Assembly (NCBI RefSeq): GCF_004297405.1
Contig: NZ_SCVC01000035.1
Location: 1 to 64,000 of the forward strand
DNA from: Reyranella sp.
GTDB lineage: Bacteria; Pseudomonadota; Alphaproteobacteria; Reyranellales; Reyranellaceae
DNA length: 64,000 bases
Direction of reading: 5' to 3'
The notes under the pieces: generated by a model
What the model saw: only the letters and a program-made list of their open reading frames with translations
Told to the model about the DNA's origin: nothing
Databases searched by the model: none
Shown here: positions 17,555 through 25,944 of the stretch, in pieces
Numbering within the stretch: position 1 is the first letter of the stretch
Layout: every line of letters begins with the position of its first letter
Position numbers and translations under genes: made by a program

Positions 17555-19087
17555 GTGGCTCTACGCAACGCCTTACTGGTTCTCGGTTCGATTCTCGTCA
17601 CGACCATCATGGCCGAAGCAGCCGTGCGCGTGATCGACGGCTATCGCTTCCTCGCCTTCCCGCTCGACGGTACGGCTGAACCAACTGACGTACCCGCCGA
17701 GTGGCTCGACAAGGTATCGCTTGCGCCGGGGGTCGATCGGGCCTGGTTCGCCGACGATCCGCCACCGCTGCCCAATCGCAAGCCGGTACCCGAGGAATGG
17801 CTTCGGCTCTTCCGACAGGTCGAGAGCAATCCCCCGAGCGATGGTTCCTTTCGTGCCATCGACGCCTTTCGCGCCTGGAACGCGAAATATGCCGGCGATC
17901 CCTGCCAGAACCGTGTCCTGCGCCACGCGCCAGGGCAGCTCTATCTCTATGACCCTGTCGACGGCGGCGCTCTGCCGCCCTACCGCTTTCCGCCCAACGC
18001 GACTCTGCCCAACTTGCTGGTGACCAACCAACTTGGCTGGCGGGGCGCGCCGATTGAAGTTCCACGCCAGCCGCGGACAGTACGCATCGTCTTCGTCGGC
18101 TCCTCGGTGGCGATGGATGCGCCGCATCTGCCCTTCGGCTTCACCGAGCGCGCAGGCTATTGGCTCAATCTGTGGGCCGCGTCGAGGAAACTGGATCTAC
18201 GGTTCGAGGTCCTGAACGCCGGTCGAGAAAGCATCGGCTCCAGTGAAATCGCCGCCGTCGTGGCAACGGAAGTGCTGCCGCTCAAGCCCGATCTGGTCGT
18301 CTATCACGAAGGCGGCAACCAATTCCGCCTGGGTTCGATCGTCGAGAAGATGCCGGCTGGAGAAACGGCTCGCCCTCCGCAGCCGCAGGCTTCCATACCG
18401 GACTGGCTACAGACGGCCGCGCGTTACTCCGCACTCGCGGCGCGCTTCAGCACCGCCCTCAGGATCGCAGGCATCGAAGCAGCAAACGCTGCGGCGTCAG
18501 GGACGAATACCGCAAACAGCGGCGCCGAATGGCCGAAACCCGACTATCGCATCGCCTGGCCAGCCGGCCTCGACGAAGCCGACCCCGACCTCGCCTATCC
18601 CAACCTGCCCGTCAGTCTGTCGATCATCCAGCATGACCTCGATCGCATCCGCAGCGATCTCAGCGGGATCGGTGCGCAACTCACCCTGACCTCGTTCATC
18701 TGGATGGTGAAAGACGGACTCGTGCTCGATCCGGTCCGCCACCGCTACATCATCGACCAGCTCAACATCAGTAACTATCCGTTCCGCTATCGCGACATCG
18801 CGCGTCTGGCGGCGTTTCAAAACCGCCTCCTGACCAAGTACGCCAGGACCCACGGCCTTCCCTTCATCGACTTCGCACGCGACATGCCGCTGGAGCCGGA
18901 TCTGTTCATCGACGCGGTTCACACCAACAAGGCAGGCAGCCGCCTCAAGGGCTGGGTGGCGTTCAACCAGCTCGTACCCATCATCGAAAAGCATCTCGCC
19001 GCCGGCGACTGGCCCACGGCTCCGCCCAATCCGCCACCCGCTCTGCCGACCTTCACGCCGCGTCAGATCAACGTCAGCTGCCGTTGA
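17555..19087 (+). CDS. SGNH-fold protein with altered block I, membrane anchored
   Basis: A 510-residue protein starting at a GTG with AGGAGC upstream. An N-terminal hydrophobic anchor (residues about 4-22) is followed by a proline-rich segment. The SGNH-like core has FVGSSVAMDAP in place of GDS, NAGRESIGSSE as the Gly/Asn block, and a C-terminal DAVHTNKAG with Asp and His spaced as in block V. The nucleophile serine position is kept although the block I aspartate is replaced by serine. It probably acts with the preceding SGNH protein on a cell-surface glycan. Substrate unknown. Confidence 0.72.
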   Translation: MALRNALLVLGSILVTTIMAEAAVRVIDGYRFLAFPLDGTAEPTDVPAEWLDKVSLAPGVDRAWFADDPPPLPNRKPVPEEWLRLFRQVESNPPSDGSFRAIDAFRAWNAKYAGDPCQNRVLRHAPGQLYLYDPVDGGALPPYRFPPNATLPNLLVTNQLGWRGAPIEVPRQPRTVRIVFVGSSVAMDAPHLPFGFTERAGYWLNLWAASRKLDLRFEVLNAGRESIGSSEIAAVVATEVLPLKPDLVVYHEGGNQFRLGSIVEKMPAGETARPPQPQASIPDWLQTAARYSALAARFSTALRIAGIEAANAAASGTNTANSGAEWPKPDYRIAWPAGLDEADPDLAYPNLPVSLSIIQHDLDRIRSDLSGIGAQLTLTSFIWMVKDGLVLDPVRHRYIIDQLNISNYPFRYRDIARLAAFQNRLLTKYARTHGLPFIDFARDMPLEPDLFIDAVHTNKAGSRLKGWVAFNQLVPIIEKHLAAGDWPTAPPNPPPALPTFTPRQINVSCR

Positions 19088-19097
19088 CGGCCGCTCC

Positions 19098-19367
19098 CTA
19101 TGGCTTGAACTCCTTGGGCAGAGAAAAACCACTCTGCGTCAGCTTCTTTTCCAGCACGGGAATGGCGGCTGCCGTATTGCCTTTCTGGCAATCCTCGAGC
19201 GCCACACTGGCTTCGACATCGAAACGCCGCCCCGGTGCGTTCTGGACGTAGCGGCGATAAAGCGCCGAGAGTTCGGCGCAGTAAGCTCTGTCGTTGTCCG
19301 GGGCAGCAGACGACGGGACCGGGAGTATCGGACCGAGTGTCGCAAGGAGCAGTAGTCTTCGTTTCAT
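19098..19367 (-). CDS. Small secreted protein of unknown function
   Basis: An 89-residue protein with a clear signal peptide (MKRRLLLLATLGPILPVPSSA) and a mature part of about 68 residues. The mature part contains two cysteines (in AYCAEL and LEDCQKG), a likely disulfide pair, and is predicted helical. No family recognised. It is transcribed leftward, downstream of the secreted protein and kinase genes, and could be the last gene of that unit, with a 26-base gap. Confidence 0.6.
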   Translation of the reverse strand: MKRRLLLLATLGPILPVPSSAAPDNDRAYCAELSALYRRYVQNAPGRRFDVEASVALEDCQKGNTAAAIPVLEKKLTQSGFSLPKEFKP

Positions 19368-19393
19368 GACGCCCCCTCTCGGTCAGACGTCGC

Positions 19394-20041
19394 TCAATCC
19401 CTCACCTTGACCGCATCGGCGATGAACTGTGCTTCGTTGTTCGAAAGCGGCGCCGCCGATTCGCGGCAGAAGGCGGCACCGAGAATCCAGTTCACCTGCC
19501 CATTGGTGATCGGACCGTTGCGCACGAAGGCAATGCATTGCCGTTGCGGCTTCTGATAGGTCACGTAGCGATCGCCGGTGGCGTTCTGGCTCAACGCCCA
19601 ACCGCTGGCCCCTGCCGTGACGTTCTTGAGTGCATCTGCTGTTCGTATCCAATCGGCAGCCCCCGAAGCGGAGACGGGACTCATCCCGCCCACGCCATGA
19701 GCATTTACGATCCTGTAGAAACCGATGGAGAACTCGCTCTTGGAATCCGTGTAGGCATGCCGCCAGCCCTGGACGGTGCCGATTCGAAAGGTGCGCGTGT
19801 TCGAGGTCCAGCATTGAGAGAAGGGCACGCCATAGACGGGCGCGGTTTCACACGCGATCTCGTTGGAGAACACCCATGAATCTTGCGCCGAGGCGATCTT
19901 CGACAGACCAGCACTGGCGACCAGCGCCACTACGCCGGCCAGAAGCATGGCAAAGATCGAGAAAGAGGAAGGATTGTCGGCACGCGACGATGTCCGTCGC
20001 GCCTCACCAGACCCAGGTTCTTGCCGGCAACAAGGTTCCAT
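19394..20041 (-). CDS. Secreted or membrane-anchored protein of unknown function
   Basis: A 215-residue protein. After a hydrophilic N-terminal stretch comes a hydrophobic segment (about residues 30-50) ending ASAQD, a plausible signal-peptidase site or anchor. The exported part has four cysteines, a central aromatic-rich region, and a C-terminal FCRES..PLSNNEAQFIADAVKVR segment reminiscent of other small alphaproteobacterial secreted proteins. The ATG at 20041 is favoured by GAGG just upstream, although an internal Met at 19948 would give a conventional signal peptide. It lies 23 bases beyond the T6SS-linked kinase on the same strand, so the two are probably co-transcribed. Confidence 0.6.
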   Translation of the reverse strand: MEPCCRQEPGSGEARRTSSRADNPSSFSIFAMLLAGVVALVASAGLSKIASAQDSWVFSNEIACETAPVYGVPFSQCWTSNTRTFRIGTVQGWRHAYTDSKSEFSIGFYRIVNAHGVGGMSPVSASGAADWIRTADALKNVTAGASGWALSQNATGDRYVTYQKPQRQCIAFVRNGPITNGQVNWILGAAFCRESAAPLSNNEAQFIADAVKVRD

Positions 20042-20064
20042 TTGCCTCACCTGTTACAAAGAAC

Positions 20065-22422
20065 TCAACGCACGGACCTCAAGCCGTAAGGACACGAAGT
20101 CTCGTTCGGGAAGTCGATCCGGCGGCCCGAGGCGTCCTGACATGAAACGCCATAGGTATTGCTCGATCTCGTAGACGTCGACGGGGTCGTGACTGGCGCC
20201 GGGTTCGTTGCGGCCCGAGCCTTGGCGGCCGCCTCGGCCTTCTTCTGGTCGTCATCGAACTTGGCGACGGCAGGTGCTGCCTCACGGAGCAATGTCTGCT
20301 GCTGCGCAGCCGTGAGGTAGCCCGTGGCCGATTGGTTGTGCGCGCGTTGCCAGTTCAGGATCATCTCGCGCGACCGCGGACCGAAGATGCCGTCGGTGCC
20401 GAGCGTGTCGAAGCCCAACGCCGTCAACGCCACCTGAAGCCGCTGGCGGTCGGCCGATGTAAACTTCAAGGCCGTCTCTGTTGTCTCCGCGAGCTTCTGG
20501 GTCGCCGCCTCAGCGTCGGCCTTTTGCTTGGCCTCGGCCGCCTTCTGCTGCGCTTCCGCCGCGGCCTTCTGGCGGGCTTCTGCTTCCGCTTTCTGGCGAG
20601 CTTCGGTTTCCGCCTTCAGCCGGGCCTCGGCTTCGGCTTTCTGCTGAGCTTCGGCTGCTGCTTTCTGGCGAGCTTCCGCCTCCGCTTTCTGTTTGGCTTC
20701 GGCCGCCGCCTTCTGGCGCGCTTCGGCTTCTGCCTTCTGCTGCGCCTCCGCAGCCGCTTTCTGGCGAGCGTCCTCTTCGGCCTTCTGACGGACTTCCGCC
20801 TCCGCTCTCTGCCTGGCTTCGGCCGCTGCCTTCTGACGAGCTTCCGCTTCTGCCTTCTGCTGCGCCTCCGCGGCCGCTTTCAGACGAACTGCCTCTTCAG
20901 CTTTCTGCCGGGCTTCCGCTTCGGCTTTCTGCCTGGCTTCAGCCGCAGCCTTCTGGCGAGCCTCGGCGTCCGCTTTCTGCTGCGCTTCGGCGGCTGCCTT
21001 CTGACGGGCCTCCGCCTCGGCTTTCTGCTGAGCGTCGAAGGCCGCCTTCTGCTGAGCCTCGGCTTCAGCCTTCTGCTGGGCTTCTGCCGCCACCTTCTGG
21101 CGAGCTTCGGCCTCCGCTTTCTGCTGCGCTTCTGCTGCAATCTTCTGCCGAGCCTCGGCTTCGGCCTTCTGTTGGGCTTCGGCAGCCGCCTTCTGGCGGG
21201 CTTCTGCTTCCAATCGGGCTTTGGCCGCCTGCTCTTCAGCAGTCAGCACCTGAGACGTCCCAGGCGGCGACGAATCTGGCTCGAATATCAGATACCCACC
21301 CACGCCCAGAACGAGGACAACCGCGATGGCCGCGGCCAAACCCACCCGCTTCTTGCCGGCGAAGCCTGCTTTAAGTGCGGAGACCGAGGCGAGGGCGCGC
21401 CGATCGATTTCCGGACGTTTCGGCGGCGGCGCACTAGCGGGCGGTGGAGGTGCAGTGGTCGCCTTCGTAGCCGCTGCCCGCTTTGGTCTCGTGTAGACGG
21501 TCGAATCGCTTTCAGCCTCGTCGTCGGCCGGAAAGAGCAGGGCACGCCAGGCCGCAATCGACTGCGGGCGATCCTTGGCACGGACCGCCAGTCCCACATC
21601 GATGCCCTCCAAGGTCGCGACGGCGTAGCCATCGGGCTTCAGCGAAGCCAGCGGCTCATAGGTGTCGTTCAGCGCCCGTTCCAGGGAACTGGGAGGCGCC
21701 TTGCCGGTGATCGCATGGTAGAGCGTCGCCGACACGCCATAGATATCCGTCCAAGGCCCCTGCTTGTCCGAGGTGAGCTGCTCGGCGGCCGCATAACGCG
21801 GCGTGAAGATCGCCGTCAGGGCGGCGGTACGATCAGCCATGGATGCGCGCGATGCGCCGAAATCGATTAGGGTCGGATTGTTCTGGGCGTCTAGAATGAT
21901 GTTGGCTGGCTTGACGTCGCGATGAAGGAAGCCGGTCTTGTGAACCGCTTCCAGACCCTCGAGCAGCCGACCGAGCACGCGCTCCGCGACGGCAGGATCC
22001 AGCTTGCCGTCCTGCTTCAGGCGCTGCTCCAGCGTATCGCCGCGCGCCAGGCCCATGATCATGTAGGCAGTGCCGTTGGCTTCCAGGAAGTCATGGACGC
22101 GAACGACCGCCGGCGCACCATCCAGGGTCGCGAGGATGCGGGCTTCTTCGAGGAAGCGTTCGCGCCCCCAGATGAAGTCCTCGGCAAGCTGCGTCGACCG
22201 CGGGACGACCATCGTCCCATCTTCGCGAAGGGCCAGCGATGTCGGCAGGTACTCCTTGACCGCGACCTCTCGGCCGAGCGTCGTGTCCTTTGCGTAGTAG
22301 GTGATTCCGAAACCGCCGTGCCCGAGAACGGAAATCAGCTCATAGTTGCGCAGCCGCGTTCCCGCGGGCAGCGTGCCCCGTAGCTCTTCTTGCTTGGCGC
22401 CAGCCTTGGTCTCGGCCGCCAT
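20065..22422 (-). CDS. T6SS-linked Ser/Thr protein kinase with TolA-like stalk and peptidoglycan-binding domain
   Basis: A 785-residue single-pass membrane kinase. The cytoplasmic kinase domain runs from about residue 27 (glycine loop GHGGFG) through HRDVKPANIIL (about 166) and DFGASR (about 187) to about 290. A proline-rich linker and one transmembrane helix (about 355-380) follow. Next comes an uninterrupted A/E/R/Q/K stretch of octapeptide repeats (about 400-635), then a peptidoglycan_binding_1-type domain (about 650-715, FDTLGTDGIFGPRSREMI). It ends in a short Cys-containing tail. It stands in the place of PpkA in threonine-phosphorylation-controlled T6SS, but the sensor part is different. 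The ATG at 22422 is taken because upstream sequence is not kinase-like. It is divergent from clpV. Confidence 0.85.
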   Translation of the reverse strand: MAAETKAGAKQEELRGTLPAGTRLRNYELISVLGHGGFGITYYAKDTTLGREVAVKEYLPTSLALREDGTMVVPRSTQLAEDFIWGRERFLEEARILATLDGAPAVVRVHDFLEANGTAYMIMGLARGDTLEQRLKQDGKLDPAVAERVLGRLLEGLEAVHKTGFLHRDVKPANIILDAQNNPTLIDFGASRASMADRTAALTAIFTPRYAAAEQLTSDKQGPWTDIYGVSATLYHAITGKAPPSSLERALNDTYEPLASLKPDGYAVATLEGIDVGLAVRAKDRPQSIAAWRALLFPADDEAESDSTVYTRPKRAAATKATTAPPPPASAPPPKRPEIDRRALASVSALKAGFAGKKRVGLAAAIAVVLVLGVGGYLIFEPDSSPPGTSQVLTAEEQAAKARLEAEARQKAAAEAQQKAEAEARQKIAAEAQQKAEAEARQKVAAEAQQKAEAEAQQKAAFDAQQKAEAEARQKAAAEAQQKADAEARQKAAAEARQKAEAEARQKAEEAVRLKAAAEAQQKAEAEARQKAAAEARQRAEAEVRQKAEEDARQKAAAEAQQKAEAEARQKAAAEAKQKAEAEARQKAAAEAQQKAEAEARLKAETEARQKAEAEARQKAAAEAQQKAAEAKQKADAEAATQKLAETTETALKFTSADRQRLQVALTALGFDTLGTDGIFGPRSREMILNWQRAHNQSATGYLTAAQQQTLLREAAPAVAKFDDDQKKAEAAAKARAATNPAPVTTPSTSTRSSNTYGVSCQDASGRRIDFPNETSCPYGLRSVR
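20511..21213 (-). repeat. About 29 tandem 24-bp units encoding octapeptide repeats
   Basis: Within the kinase gene, units of the form A-E-A-(R/Q)-Q-K-A-(A/E) run head to tail with few interruptions, each 8 codons. Units alternate ARQK and AQQK. Several carry V, L or D substitutions, and synonymous third positions differ between units, so the array is old and maintained at protein level. It encodes a predicted long periplasmic helix. Confidence 0.9.
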
Positions 22423-22691
22423 CCACCGTCCTTGCCATCGAGGTTGGGCTGGCGGCAATTCTAGCCCAAGCGCTGGCTCGACAAAGCGCAAAAAAATGCG
22501 AGCGCTTCCGTGAAATAGCCATGATGGCGCAACTGACCTGTCGCGCACGCTGCGATTGCGGCGCGGGCGATTGATCCGTTCCGGCCCAATATCCCCTTGT
22601 CCAAGGGACTGGTGGTGCGGGATATTTCAGCCGTGGTCGGTGCACTGCCCGCTCGCCGGGAAGTGACGTCCCATGAGGAAGCAGGAATCAC

Positions 22692-25337
22692 GTGCGCGCG
22701 ATTGAGCTGAAACCTCTTATCGGACGTCTCAACGATGTCTGCCGTCGAGCTCTCGAAGCCGCAGCCGGCGCGACAGCTCTACGAAGCCATTACAATGTCG
22801 AGATCGAGCACATGCTGATCGGCTTGCTCGATCGCACCGATACCGACATCGCGGCCATCCTGCGGCGATGGGAAATTGATCCCGCGAGAGTGCTGACCGA
22901 CATCAACCGATCGCTCGACCGAATGAAGACCGGCAATGCACGCGCGCCCTCGTTGTCACCCGACATCGTGGAGATGGTGAAGTACGCCTGGCTGCTCGCT
23001 TCGGTGGAACACGGCGCAAGCCGGGTTCGCTCCGGCCATCTCCTATGGGCGCTCCTGGCTGACGAGACATTGGCGCTGCGGGCGCGAGAGGTATCGGCGC
23101 GCTTTGCCGCGATTCCCGCTGATGTCCTGAAGCGTGAACTCCTCACGATCTGCAAGGACACGGCAGAAGCCGCGCAAGCCACAAAGCAGGCCGATGGTTC
23201 CGAAGCGGCCGCGACCGGTGCCGGCGAAGTGCGGCCAGGTGGGTCAGCGGCCCTCGATCAGTTCACCATCGATCTCACCGCTCAGGCGAAAGCCGGCAAG
23301 ATCGATCCGATTCTCGGCCGCGATCTCGAAATCCGGCAGATGGTCGATATCCTCACCCGGCGGCGGCAGAACAACCCGATCCTTACCGGCGAAGCAGGTG
23401 TCGGCAAAACTGCCGTCGTCGAAGGTCTCGCGTTGAGGATCGCCTCCGGCGATGTTCCTCCAGCGTTGCGCGACGTTACTCTGCGCACATTGGATCTCGG
23501 TCTGTTGCAGGCCGGCGCAGGCGTGAAAGGGGAGTTCGAAAACCGCTTGAAGTCGGTGATCGAAGAAACCAAGGCCAGCCCTAAGCCAATCATCCTGTTC
23601 ATCGACGAGGCGCACACCTTGATCGGGGCCGGTGGCGCGGCGGGTCAGAACGATGCGGCCAATCTACTGAAGCCCGCCCTGGCGCGCGGCGAACTGCGGA
23701 CGGTCGCGGCGACGACTTGGGCGGAATACAAGAAGTACTTCGAGAAGGATGCCGCCCTCACGCGGCGCTTCCAGCCTGTGAAGATAGAAGAGCCCAGCGA
23801 GAAGATGGCGACGGCGATGATCCGCGGTCTCGTTGCCACACTCGAACTTCACCACAAGGTCAGAATCGTCGATGAAGCGGTAAGCGAAGCGGTTCGCTTG
23901 TCTGCCCGCTACATTCCGGCCCGTCAGTTGCCCGACAAAGCTGTCAGCCTGATCGATACGGCCTGCGCTCGCGTCGCGATGAGCCAGAACGCCATACCGG
24001 CGCCGATCGACGATCGCCGCCGGCGCACCGACCTGATCGACACCGAACTCCGGATCGTCGAGCGGGAGATGGCATCGGGCCTCGACCATGCCGTCCGACG
24101 CGATGAACTGAATGCCGAGCGCCTTCGGATCAGCGACGAGCTGGCCGACCTCGAAAAGCGCTGGGAGGCCGAGCGCGAGATTGTCGCCGAGATCGACACA
24201 GTGCGCGGCCGGATCGAAGCCCCCACGCCCGACGCCGACGGCGAGGCCGATCGCGCCAAGCTAGCTGAGCTCTCGACGAAATTGCGCGCTTTGCAGGGCG
24301 AGCAGCCCCTGATCTTCCCGATCGTCGACGGCCAGGCGGTCGCCGAGATCGTCGAAAGCTGGACCGGCATTCCGGCCGGCCGCATGCAATCCGATGAAAT
24401 CCGCACCGTTCTCAATCTGCGCGAGTCCATGGAGCGTCGGGTCGTCGGACAGAGCCATGCCATGGCTGCCGTTGCCCAGGCCATTCACACCAGTCGCGCT
24501 GGGCTCACCGATCCGCGCCGGCCGATCGGCGTCTTCCTGTTCGTCGGCACGTCGGGCGTTGGCAAGACCGAGACGGCGCTCAGCCTGGCGCAGCTCCTCT
24601 ATGGAGGAGAACAGAACGTAACCACCATCAACATGGCCGAGTTCAAGGAGGAGCACAAAGTCAGCCTGCTGATGGGTAGTCCACCGGGCTATGTCGGCTA
24701 CGGCGAAGGTGGCGTGCTGACCGAAGCGGTGCGGCGGCGGCCCTACAGCGTCGTCCTTCTCGACGAAATGGAGAAGGCGCATTCGGGCGTACAGGACGTG
24801 TTCTACTCGGTGTTCGACAAAGGCAACATGAAGGACGGCGAAGGCCGCGACATTGATTTCAAGAACACTGTCATCATCATGACCAGCAATGCTGGTACGG
24901 ACCTGATCACAAAGTTATTCGCCGATCCTGAGACGGCGCCAGACGCCGCCGGCCTTGCAGAAGCTCTGCGACCGGAGCTGGCAAAAGTTTTCAAACCAGC
25001 TTTCCTCGGCCGACTGACACTCGTGCCGTATTTCCCGCTGTCGGATTCGGTAATCCGCCAGATCGTGGTCATGCAGCTCGAAAAGATTCGCGCCCGCGTG
25101 CGCGACACCTATCGCGCGACCCTCGACTGGGCGCCCGAACTGGTGGAGATGATAGCGGCGCGCTGCACCGAGAGCAGTTCCGGCGCAAGAAACGTGGAGA
25201 ACATTCTCACTCGAACTCTACTGCCCGACCTGTCCGCCGAAATACTGGCGCGGCTTGCCGATGGCGAGACCATTCAAAACGTCCACGTTGGTCTCAAGCC
25301 CGACGGGTTGTTCTTCTTTGCCATTAACAAACCTTAA
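22692..25337 (+). CDS. tssH: T6SS sheath-disassembly ATPase ClpV (TssH)
   Basis: An 881-residue AAA+ ClpB-class ATPase that recycles the contracted TssB/TssC sheath. It has an N-terminal Clp-N double repeat (residues about 1-160), NBD1 with Walker A GEAGVGKT at 233-240 and Walker B LFIDEAH near 302, a short coiled-coil middle domain, and NBD2 with Walker A GTSGVGKT at 619-626 and VVLLDEMEKAH. The pore loop region and the C-terminal D2-small domain are present. It starts at a GTG after GAGGAAGCAGGA. It is divergent from the kinase gene and followed by hcp after 70 bases. Confidence 0.95.
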   Translation: MRAIELKPLIGRLNDVCRRALEAAAGATALRSHYNVEIEHMLIGLLDRTDTDIAAILRRWEIDPARVLTDINRSLDRMKTGNARAPSLSPDIVEMVKYAWLLASVEHGASRVRSGHLLWALLADETLALRAREVSARFAAIPADVLKRELLTICKDTAEAAQATKQADGSEAAATGAGEVRPGGSAALDQFTIDLTAQAKAGKIDPILGRDLEIRQMVDILTRRRQNNPILTGEAGVGKTAVVEGLALRIASGDVPPALRDVTLRTLDLGLLQAGAGVKGEFENRLKSVIEETKASPKPIILFIDEAHTLIGAGGAAGQNDAANLLKPALARGELRTVAATTWAEYKKYFEKDAALTRRFQPVKIEEPSEKMATAMIRGLVATLELHHKVRIVDEAVSEAVRLSARYIPARQLPDKAVSLIDTACARVAMSQNAIPAPIDDRRRRTDLIDTELRIVEREMASGLDHAVRRDELNAERLRISDELADLEKRWEAEREIVAEIDTVRGRIEAPTPDADGEADRAKLAELSTKLRALQGEQPLIFPIVDGQAVAEIVESWTGIPAGRMQSDEIRTVLNLRESMERRVVGQSHAMAAVAQAIHTSRAGLTDPRRPIGVFLFVGTSGVGKTETALSLAQLLYGGEQNVTTINMAEFKEEHKVSLLMGSPPGYVGYGEGGVLTEAVRRRPYSVVLLDEMEKAHSGVQDVFYSVFDKGNMKDGEGRDIDFKNTVIIMTSNAGTDLITKLFADPETAPDAAGLAEALRPELAKVFKPAFLGRLTLVPYFPLSDSVIRQIVVMQLEKIRARVRDTYRATLDWAPELVEMIAARCTESSSGARNVENILTRTLLPDLSAEILARLADGETIQNVHVGLKPDGLFFFAINKP

Positions 25338-25407
25338 AGGGGTTGCTATTGTTTTTGCAGTTGAGTGCTTGTGGACGCCTTGATGCTTTTGGAAGTGGAG
25401 GCTGACC

Positions 25408-25884
25408 GTGGCAATCTACATGAAATTCGGCTCGATCAACGGCAATGTGACGACCCAGAACTTCAAGAATTGGATCGAGCTTCATTCGTTCCAGCTCGGG
25501 GCGAGCCGCGCTGTCACCAGCGGCAGCGGCGGCAGGTCGCGAGAAGGTTCGAATCCCTCCATCAGCGAGGTCGTCGTCACCAAGGACTTCGATGTTGCGT
25601 CCTCGAAGCTCTTTCAGGATGCCGTAGCTGGGCACTTCGACACGAAGGTCGAAGTCAAGATGACCACCACGACCAAGTTGGGACTCGAGACCTTTCTGGC
25701 CGTTGAGTTCGAGAAGTGCGGCGTTGCCAGTTATTCGATGAGTTCAGGTGGCGACAAGCCGATGGAAAGTCTGTCGCTGAACTTCCTGAAGATGCTGATT
25801 ACACCGTCGCCGCTCGGCCATGACGGGCAAGTCAAGAAGGGCGATGTCGTCAGCTATGATCTCGAGAAGATGAAAGCGAGCTGA
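25408..25884 (+). CDS. hcp: Hcp, T6SS inner-tube protein (TssD)
   Basis: A 158-residue Hcp1-family protein of standard length. It starts MAIYMKFGSINGNVTT and contains the family features SGGDKPMESLSLNF and the basic extended loop. It stacks as hexamers to form the expelled tube. The start is a GTG with GGAGG seven bases upstream. It is the only hcp copy in the window and lies directly after clpV. It has no C-terminal extension, so it is a plain structural Hcp rather than a fused effector. Confidence 0.95.
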   Translation: MAIYMKFGSINGNVTTQNFKNWIELHSFQLGASRAVTSGSGGRSREGSNPSISEVVVTKDFDVASSKLFQDAVAGHFDTKVEVKMTTTTKLGLETFLAVEFEKCGVASYSMSSGGDKPMESLSLNFLKMLITPSPLGHDGQVKKGDVVSYDLEKMKAS

Positions 25885-25944
25885 AGAAAGTCGGCAATCG
25901 CCACAGGTCGACAGTTTCGAGGCGGCGTCGCAACAGCCGTCGCC

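Noticed and set aside
20332..21870. A 512-codon plus-strand open frame rich in Leu/Phe/Arg opposite the kinase gene
   Set aside because: It is the antisense reading of the octapeptide repeats; the kinase, membrane and PG-binding domains on the minus strand are unmistakable.
25338..25407. Possible sigma-54 promoter before hcp (GG and TTGC elements)
   Set aside because: The GG to GC distance is 14 bases rather than the required 10.
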